Part shown: in pieces, positions 57,801-64,000 of the stretch | Position numbering within the stretch: the first letter of the stretch is position 1 | How the letters are laid out: every line of letters starts with the position of its first letter | NCBI RefSeq assembly: GCF_964355755.1 | Contig: NC_092677.1 | Location: forward strand, 4,717,001-4,781,000 | Direction of reading: 5' to 3' | DNA from: Antedon mediterranea | Lineage: Eukaryota > Echinodermata > Crinoidea > Comatulida > Antedonidae | DNA length: 64,000 nucleotides | The notes under the pieces: model-generated | What the model was told of the DNA's origin: nothing | The model's database searches: none | The model's input: the letters and a program-made list of their open reading frames with translations, nothing else | Translations under genes and position numbers: made by a program

Positions 57801-59020
57801 TCTCTATCTTTCACTGGCACCTTCACTTGGTGAAACATGGCCTCAATGTCGGCCATTATAGCGACTGGGTCTTCTCGAAACCTCAGTAAGACTCCTACTA
57901 AACTGTTTGTCATATTAGGTCCTGGGAGTAATAGATTGTTGAGAGATGTTCCCTGAAATTCGGCTGCACAATCGAAGACAACACGTATCTTCCCTGGTTT
58001 GTGTGGGTTATATACTCCATGATGTGGTATGTACCAGGTCTTTCCTATCGTCGGTTCGATATTGTCTACCTTTTCAGCAAATCCTTTCTGTATAAGTTTT
58101 CTCATAAACTCTTGGTAGTCGTATTGGAACTCCTGGTTTCGACGCAGTTTTTTTTTCAAGCATTCCAGTCTCTTAACTGCCATAAACCTATTATTGAGAA
58201 GTATTGGCGTTTCTTCTCTAAATGGCAGATCGATGTGGTAGTGTCCATTAATGAGACGGATGCTATTGTTGACCTTTGAAACGAACAACTTATCCTCTCT
58301 CGACGGTTGTTTTGCAGGAAAATCTAGTTCAGTGTCCTGAGGGGCGGATCCAGACATTTTTGAGAGGGGGGGGGGGGGGGTCCGCCGATAAAAAGGGCAC
58401 ATCAGATATTGAGTATTTGAGCCACAGCCCCCCCCCCCCATGGTGGGGGTTGTGGCGAAGCGAATTTTGTTACAGGACACACTATGGCGCAATTTGTTTA
58501 CAACGTTCGTGGCTAAAAACGATCATTTTCGGAAATGTTTTAGACCCTATATTTCGAAAACTACAAGTCAGATTTTCGTAATTCTTTCTTTATTGGAATA
58601 TTGAAACAAAATACCAACAGATAATGTTTAAATTGGTTGAAAAATAACAACTTTTAATTTTGCATCGTTATCCCTGCTAATAAAGTGTCATTTCCGGCGA
58701 ACTAGAAAGGTGCCATTTATCATAGATTTTGCGTGCGAGAGTGCCATTTCCGGCCATCTAAGTGTATCTGGTGGGTGAAAATCTGTGATAATACCATACA
58801 TGGCTCTGTGGTCTAGTGGTATGATACTCGCCCTGTAAGCGAGAGGTTGCAGGTTCGAATCCAGCCAGAGACATTTTTTCATACAACTAAAAAATATGGA
58901 ACTTTCGCCAATGAGCTATGCTCGACGCGATTATGAGATCATGTTCCGAATATGAGCACTGTTTCTATAATTTACAGTATGATTTATATATAATTTACAC
59001 AGTGCTACGCAACATCATTG

Positions 59021-59054
<34 letters not shown>

Positions 59055-62000
59055 TTTCAGTATATTTGATCTGAATATTCTAGCTTTACAAGTGTGCAAA
59101 AAAAAAAATGTAGAGGCTCTCTACTTGAAACGCTGTTTATATATTACAGGTCCAGTTTTAACAATGGAAAATAAAGAACTGCACACTGTTGAAGGAGGAA
59201 ATGCAAGAATTCCTTTTTATGTCTCGCCAATACAAAAACAAATTAACAAATTTATTTTTTATAAATTTGAAAAGGAAATTGCTGATAGTCTTACAATTTT
59301 TCGGAGATTTAAAATTAAATATAGTGAGGACAAGCTGACAGGTTTCCTTGAAATTTCTAATGTTAAATCTTCTGATGCTGGTGACTACCGTTGCAAATGT
59401 GTGATAGAAGGAAAGGATGTTTACTCTACAAAAAGCAGGTTGGAAGTTACCAAAGCCTGTAAGTATATAATATTAGGCCAAACAAAGATTTGTTTGCCCA
59501 CCATTCTTGAAAATTGTTCAAAGGATTGGTTGGGGAGGGGGAATTTTTTCTCCGTAATTGAGGACTTCTCATAAATTGTCAAACAAAATAAACATAAATA
59601 AATAAATAAATCATTTTGTTTGACAAATCCAAAAGAAATTACTCACATTCTTTAGCTTTCACCATCTTGGCTGATGGCTTGATCATCATCATAATTCATC
59701 AGTTCAGTCTGTCGTTCTGTGCTGTGTACACATGGGTAAGAGTGAAGTGATGGATCAATTGCGACTGACATGTAAGCGTTTCAGAATCAAAATATGAGAA
59801 GCGTACTGAATATTTCTAATCAATGCAATTCTTTATAGACCTAATAATATTATTCTGGCCCTTGACTTTCTGTGTGTGTGCGTGTGTGTGTGAATAGAAG
59901 TAGGGGGTGGTTCCAAATGAGTTATAAAGAATTAGCATCACCTTGCTTTATCTTGTGTTTTCTTCAAAGTATGAAATCTTTTACCAAAATTCATAATCAG
60001 AAATTAAAAACATTTTATACTACGGTATATCTTTATTGTTAATTTGTTTAATTTATTGCACTATAGCAGCACCTATGATATGCTAAGTACGTTAAGTTTG
60101 TTTTTAGTCAACTGAAGTTCTGTATTTTAAATAATGAAATACATCTTTACATCTTGCATGCCCGGTACAAAAAGACATTATTACCTGATAAACTTCTTTT
60201 TTGTCTGAAAATAATATTAATTCATATATTTTAATCACCAATAAGAAATACACATTCAAATATTACTTTTATATCATGATATTTGTTTTTGTTTTTTTCT
60301 GTTGAAATGTTTTGGTACTATTGTATAATATTATTGTGATAGTAATTCCATCTAAAATATACTATTTCTACTTTTAGATATAAGACTCAATGATGGTCTT
60401 GTGATGAATGGGGAAAAGGCAGTTTTAACTTGCAAGTATGGACTTGACAATCAAGTGAAATATGTCAATTGGTATAAAAAGACTGGTGATGAATCTCAAG
60501 AGGAGAAGATAGAAAAAGTACCAGAAAGATGTAAAGTAACTCATGATAGGCTTAATCAAACAAGCTTAGAGTTCCAAGAAGTGACATTGGCTGATGCTGG
60601 GGAGTACATATGTGAACTTACAACTGCTACAGAAATAACCAAAGGCAAACTTTCAGAAACACATACATCATCTGCACACCTGCATGTACAGTGTAAGTAA
60701 AAATTGTGTATTTAAGCTGGTTATTAAACAATCGAATTGTGTAAAGCAGGTAGTAGTTTCACCTAATATAGTGTAATTGGCTTTTCTCTATGCTTTGGTA
60801 ATATCAGGGAAGAATACAGTATATTCAATTTTCTTAAATACCCAAACGATAGTCGGCCTACAGGAACTATTTTGTTTGGATATTCCATAATGAATATTGT
60901 CATATGATTTCAAACTGTTAATAAATTCATTGTATAATATTGTTACCGTATGTGTATATTGTAAACTGATTTCATCAAAACACCTTTAGATATTAAACTG
61001 AATGATTGTCTTGCGACACATGGAGATAAAGCTGTTTTAACTTGCAAGTATGGAATTGAAAATCAAGTAAAATATGTCAATTGGTATAAGAAGACTGCTG
61101 ATCAAGACATAATGATATTTACTTCTGATAAGTCTCAAGAGAAGAAGATAAAAAAAGCACCAGAAGGATGTAAAGCAATTTTTAAAGAAAATGAATCAAG
61201 CTTAGTGTTTGAGCAAGTTTCGTTAGCTGATGCTGGAGAGTACATGTGTAAAGTGAAGGAAAAACTTCCATCACATACAGCATCAGCACACTTGCATGTA
61301 CAGTGTAAGTTGATTTCTACATAATATGCATTTTAAAATTGATATTAAAACAATTGATTGACTTGATGAATATAGTTAAAAATACCTATGTTGATCTGAA
61401 GGAAATATGATATCTCTCAGATGAATTACTGTAATTGTAGGGTATAGTTTGATTAATTGAATGTTGTTTCCAACTTTGATGTACTGTATAATCCACAGTT
61501 AATTGTAAAGACTTGAAAAAAGTTATCATGTTGGACGTCAACCTTCAGATCACTAACCTGGAACTCGTACCTTTAGCTCACATAGCTTGCACATATAATC
61601 ATTGTTTATGAGTTGTCAAAATAATTTACTTTATTCAAGTAGGGAGTTGTAATTACAATTTAATAATGATTTTTGTGATGTTTTCAAGAGGGGGTCGAAC
61701 ATGATTTAATTCCATGATTCAAGGAAATATATACATTATTTTAGTAGATTTAATTGTTATTCAATTAATGTTGAAAGCTAGGCTGATGCAACATTTGGTA
61801 CTTTCTTTTCGACTGGTGGAGTAGGAAAATTGAACTGGGTTAGTATTGGAATTCATAACAAATTATGACACCTAGCTTGTATTTCATTTTCATTCCCTTA
61901 TTTTTATAGGCGATGTGTTTACTGAACAAGTTAAAACAAGGTAAATTGATTTCCATTCAAAAAAAAAAAATGTTTTTCTATTTTAATTTTGAAAGTCAAG

Positions 62001-63879
62001 GTTTGAATTTGACTTTAAAATAACTTCTTGAGTTGAGAGAATTATCTTGAAATTGTACTGAAATTTATCTTTTTAGACACCCTGCGGTAGTCTTTATAAA
62101 TTCTCACTTTATCATCTTTTGTGAAGAAAACAACTCAGATGTGATAATGAGAAGAGGAAAATTGAATGGCAAGAGTTTGATTGAATGGAAAAAAGCAAAA
62201 ATAATTTTTAATGAAAAGGAGACATGGTAATTAGTATTGTGTTGACCGACATTGGCAAACATTGTTTGCTGGTTATAATGTTTCTAGTACATTTAGATAA
62301 GTAATCAATTATTCATTTTGTTTCATTTTCTATGATATTACCATTGACATTAATATCAAAGAACATTTGTAAATTGTATTTAGAAACAATGACGGTACAA
62401 AAGATGTCTCCAAAAAGTGGACAAAGTTGATTGTAAAAATGTAAAACATTTTTTTAATAATTCTACAAATTTACTATACAGCTTTCAGAATCTAGTACCA
62501 ATTGTGACAGATAAGGAAAATGGAAAAATGACTCTAATGTGTGTTAGACAAAATAACAACACAAAAGAGAGGAAGATAATAAGGATGAAATCTGATGATA
62601 ATGGAGTCAACTGGACAGAACCAGAAGATGTACAATTGGATTTGAAAGGCTTACCCATATATTTTATAAGTTAGTATAAGTTAATTAGTTTTTATTGAAG
62701 TTGATATTAAATATCTGAGCTGTACATCATGGTTTTGAATATGAATTAGTCATATTCAAAACCATTATGTTAGTTTTTTCTGTTATTTAAATTTTTTCTA
62801 ATGTCAGTACAAGTATTACCATTTACATTATAAACCCATTTACTGATACCATACACAAGAAGCAACAATTTAAACAACCAATTTTACACAAATGTTTTAT
62901 GTACTTACCAAAATACTGATTTGTTATAGGGTTTTTTTTTGTTTAAAGTTTTTTAATAAACATTTGTATAAAGAAAATGTTTACTTTTATCTATCTTGAT
63001 TTTAATATATATATGTTTTACTTTATGTAGTAAACAGTATAAATGTACTGCAGTAATCAATGTGTAATTATATGTATAAATTGTTTTTCAGGCCTTGGTG
63101 ATGGTGTATGCTTACATTCAGGAAAATTGGTTGTTGCAGGAGTTTGGACGCTAAAGGATAATGAAAGCATAGAAAGTAATTTATTTAAATGATCTTTATA
63201 GAATTAAGAAGGTGCTCAAATATTTATTATGTACATAAGGTGATCGTTCGGTTCCTTAAATGAATATATTTGTTTTGGATATGTCAAAGATCTTTGAACT
63301 CCTCAAGTCTCTCACTTGAATTGTGTCATATGTGAACCATGCATTAAATCTTAATTTGAATTCAATAAAAATGCATCACAATGACCCAAGAACAGCAGTT
63401 GATCTAAACATTTGTTTCTGTTTATAAAGTCCAGTACTATAGCAATCTGCATGGGGAGATAATAGCTAACTAAAATGCGTTTTTCATGTTTATGGTTTCA
63501 AGTTGGCCATGTTATTTTTATTGTTAATATTTGTTTATTTTTCAGAAAAACTGTTTGTGATGACTGGTACTAATGATGGTGACACCTGGGATATTGTTAC
63601 TGCTGTTAAATCACCCTATGCTACTTTAGGAGGACACACACAAGTAAGAAACTTATAAATGCCCAGGGTTTCATTTCTAATGATCATATTTCAGTGCCAT
63701 TTTGTCATACAGTAATGTAATTTGTTTATTAGGTTTTTGAATATGCAAATGACAATGTTTACATCAGCTGTTCATTGGAGGACTGTAAACAACGTTTCCG
63801 TGTGTACGGTGATGAAGGATTTAGAACGTTTAATGTCAAGACTGAGGATGCACAATTAGAGACAAATCCAGAGTGCCAG
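51674..63879 (+). CDS. Multi-Ig sialidase (NEU family), 3' end outside window
   Basis: Exons in order: half-Ig 51674-51805; Ig 53032-53343; Ig 53732-54058; Ig 59150-59458; Ig 60378-60692; Ig 60990-61304; linker 61910-61940; sialidase exons 62077-62226, 62482-62669, 63092-63175, 63546-63643 and 63733-63879, with donor GTATTC after the last. The Ig exons are phase 1-1, and the linker and catalytic exons chain 1-2, 2-2, 2-1, 1-1, 1-0, 0-0 without a stop. The sialidase part shows RHP (the RIP/FRIP position), MRRG, the Asp boxes SDDNGVNW and TNDGDTW, and TQVFEY at the position of the conserved catalytic Glu of animal NEU enzymes. Exo-sialidases cleave terminal sialic acid; multiple Ig domains would tether or target it. 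The remaining catalytic Arg and Tyr should lie beyond base 64,000. Whether the half-Ig exon belongs is uncertain. Confidence 0.78.
52055..52965. mobile_element. DNA transposon with AGGCCCGTAGCC ends and poly-G/poly-C
   Basis: AGGCCCGTAGCC at the left and GCTACGGCCCT at the right are inverted, flanked by the 7-bp direct repeat GTACAAC (52,048-52,054 and 52,966-52,972). A pure G run of about 25 follows the left end and a C run of about 14 precedes the right end. It lies in an intron of the Ig-sialidase gene. No transposase was recognised. Confidence 0.75.
53032..53343 (+). CDS. Ig exon 1 of the Ig-sialidase gene
   Basis: Phase 1-1 exon. Ig landmarks are [14 protein letters not shown] and DAGMYQCEV, with additional cysteines (DCEKD, TSCQN) that could form a second disulfide. 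Acceptor TTTTTAAG, donor GTAATT. Confidence 0.82.
53732..54058 (+). CDS. Ig exon 2 of the Ig-sialidase gene
   Basis: Phase 1-1 exon with VTWYKH and [10 protein letters not shown]. The canonical first cysteine is replaced (KLFLNLTY), while extra cysteines RCQSAY and YKCFG are present, so the usual disulfide cannot form as in a standard Ig. Confidence 0.8.
55060..56737 (-). pseudogene. BEL/Pao integrase region, broken into four frames
   Basis: 56,737-55,946 carries the zinc-binding HxnH (HQRMGH) and CVTC pairs. About 55,985-55,880 has GVDYFGPI with the first catalytic Asp. 55,879-55,559 has the second Asp in LSDNRTN, where Arg replaces the usual Gly, and the Glu in HQGGVWERM. 55,577-55,326 and 55,294-55,060 carry the C-terminal part with NGRPLT and GQWPMARV. 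Several frameshifts. Confidence 0.85.
56780..57196 (-). pseudogene. BEL/Pao RNase H segment
   Basis: Contains [12 protein letters not shown] (the first catalytic Asp context of RNase H), RLELTAA and FWTDSMLV. It is separated by frame from the reverse transcriptase and from the following segment. Confidence 0.85.
57183..58337 (-). pseudogene. BEL/Pao reverse transcriptase, frameshifted
   Basis: An upstream segment (58,337 to about 57,785) holds the fingers region with YIPHHGVY and RVVFDCAA. A second frame (57,782-57,183) holds the palm with FYVDD. The break falls near 57,785. Confidence 0.85.
58338..58770. mobile_element. CTGAGGGGCGGATCC repeat with poly-G, right boundary unclear
   Basis: It starts CTGAGGGGCGGATCCAGAC, has a G run of about 15 and a C run of about 9, then shares a GTGCCATTTCCGGCCATCTA-like stretch with the element at 52,055-52,965 (compare TTTTGGCCATCTAG near 52,860). 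It abuts the broken 5' end of the BEL/Pao element. Confidence 0.5.
58802..58873 (+). tRNA. tRNA-like gene, anticodon TGT position but C33
   Basis: A 72-nt cloverleaf can be drawn. The acceptor GGCTCTG/CAGAGAC has 6 of 7 pairs, the anticodon stem CTCGC/GCGAG has 5 of 5 with loop CCTGTAA, and the T arm GCAGG TTCGAAT CCAGC has 4 of 5. A TTTTTT Pol III terminator follows at 58,874-58,879. The loop would place TGT (Thr) at 34-36 but has C instead of the near-universal T at position 33. The body resembles tRNA-Pro (TGGTCTAG, GGTATGAT). It could be a functional variant, a recent pseudogene or a SINE head. Confidence 0.6.
59024..59050. repeat. (AT)n microsatellite
   Basis: About 13 AT units just upstream of the Ig exon at 59,150. 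Confidence 0.85.
59150..59458 (+). CDS. Ig exon 3 of the Ig-sialidase gene
   Basis: Phase 1-1, acceptor ATATTACAG, donor [17 protein letters not shown] and DAGDYRCKC give the Ig pattern. The first cysteine and Trp are replaced, so the domain is divergent. Part of it resembles the uncertain IgR8 exon at 45,734. Confidence 0.78.
60378..60692 (+). CDS. Ig exon 4 of the Ig-sialidase gene
   Basis: Canonical landmarks [15 protein letters not shown] and DAGEYICEL, ending SAHLHVQC. Phase 1-1 with donor GTAAGT. Closely related to the next exon. Confidence 0.88.
60990..61304 (+). CDS. Ig exon 5 of the Ig-sialidase gene (tandem duplicate of exon 4)
   Basis: [24 protein letters not shown] and SAHLHVQC match exon 4 closely, and both are 315 nt. 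This copy has an insertion-like stretch after the C strand ([10 protein letters not shown]) and a shorter F-G region. It is a recent single-exon duplication. Confidence 0.88.
61910..63879 (+). CDS. Sialidase catalytic module (partial)
   Basis: Linker 61910-61940, then 62077-62226 (RHPAVVF, MRRG), 62482-62669 (two-strand blade, Asp box SDDNGVNW), 63092-63175 ([13 protein letters not shown], which aligns with the conserved GPGH...Q.GRL strand of NEU proteins), 63546-63643 (Asp box TNDGDTW) and 63733-63879 (TQVFEY, NPECQ at the place of the conserved GCQGS). The YREW-type segment that carries another conserved Glu in animal NEU enzymes is not seen between 62,640 and 63,100. About half of a normal NEU domain lies in view. 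Confidence 0.75.
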
Positions 63880-64000
63880 GTATTCTCTACAATATAATTT
63901 TTTTTTTATTTGTTGAAGTGTTGAATGTTCTTGAGTTGTAAACTCGGCCCTAAGGCCGTTTTTGACTTACTTTAGTATCCACATATAAACAAACTAAATT

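Larger units (their letters stand above)
54900..58337 (-). mobile_element. BEL/Pao-type LTR retrotransposon remnant, antisense in intron
   Basis: Minus-strand pieces in order: reverse transcriptase, RNase H, zinc-binding integrase N-terminus, integrase core and a C-terminal segment. The pieces lie in different frames and no single open frame joins them. Gag and protease are absent on the 5' side, where another repeat abuts at 58,338. LTRs were not identified. The linear order, the FYVDD catalytic box and the long Pao-type RNase H region identify the superfamily. It sits in the intron between Ig exons 2 and 3 of the Ig-sialidase gene. Confidence 0.88.

Noticed and set aside
1-64000. CRISPR arrays, bacterial operons or prophage
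   Set aside because: Introns, Ig exons, SINEs and DNA transposons show eukaryotic DNA; no regularly spaced repeat array is present.

Overview
This is A+T-rich eukaryotic nuclear DNA with small phase-1 exons, long introns, many DNA transposons and SINEs, a BEL/Pao retroelement, and a very frequent AGGCCT-type word. The gene content (multi-Ig receptors with tyrosine-motif tails, and a metazoan NEU-type sialidase) points to a marine invertebrate deuterostome. An echinoderm is my best guess; this is inference and I do not identify the species.

Bases 1-33,350 (minus strand) hold a tandem array of one receptor family, labelled here IgR1 to IgR7. The intact plan is: 5' UTR exon, signal-peptide exon, V-type Ig exon, I-set-like Ig exon, small third Ig exon, one transmembrane exon, then cytoplasmic exons carrying YxxL, SxYxx(L/I) and DDEGYxxP tyrosine motifs. 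Two sub-types alternate. IgR1, IgR3 and IgR6 are type A, with two tail exons where the tail is in view. IgR2, IgR4 and IgR7 are type B, with four to seven short tyrosine-motif tail exons. IgR3, IgR6 and IgR7 read intact. IgR1 runs off the left edge. IgR2 has a frameshift. IgR4 is a multiply broken pseudogene. IgR5 is a deletion chimera keeping only the two ends of a gene. Roughly 1-9.4 kb and 13.3-21.2 kb are paralogous copies of each other; parts occur a third time at 21.4-24.7 kb. Insertions present in one copy and absent in another date several transposons.

Bases 33.4-39 kb form the gap between oppositely oriented genes and hold an approximately 2.9 kb element with inverted ends and an unusual GTCATNTCCGTCAC motif cluster.

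Bases 39-47.9 kb (plus strand) carry IgR8, which has the same three Ig exons but a different transmembrane segment and a tail with YxxM and no ITIM-like motif. A 2.7 kb transposon sits inside a dead extra copy of its I-set exon.

Bases 51.7-64 kb (plus strand) carry a gene with a half-Ig exon, five complete Ig exons and then a NEU-family sialidase module (RxP start, two Asp boxes) that continues off the right edge. A decayed antisense BEL/Pao element and a poly-G DNA transposon lie in its introns, with a tRNA-like gene near 58.8 kb.

Together the window looks like a rapidly turning-over innate-immune or allorecognition-type receptor cluster next to an Ig-sialidase gene. The function is inferred from domains and motifs only.
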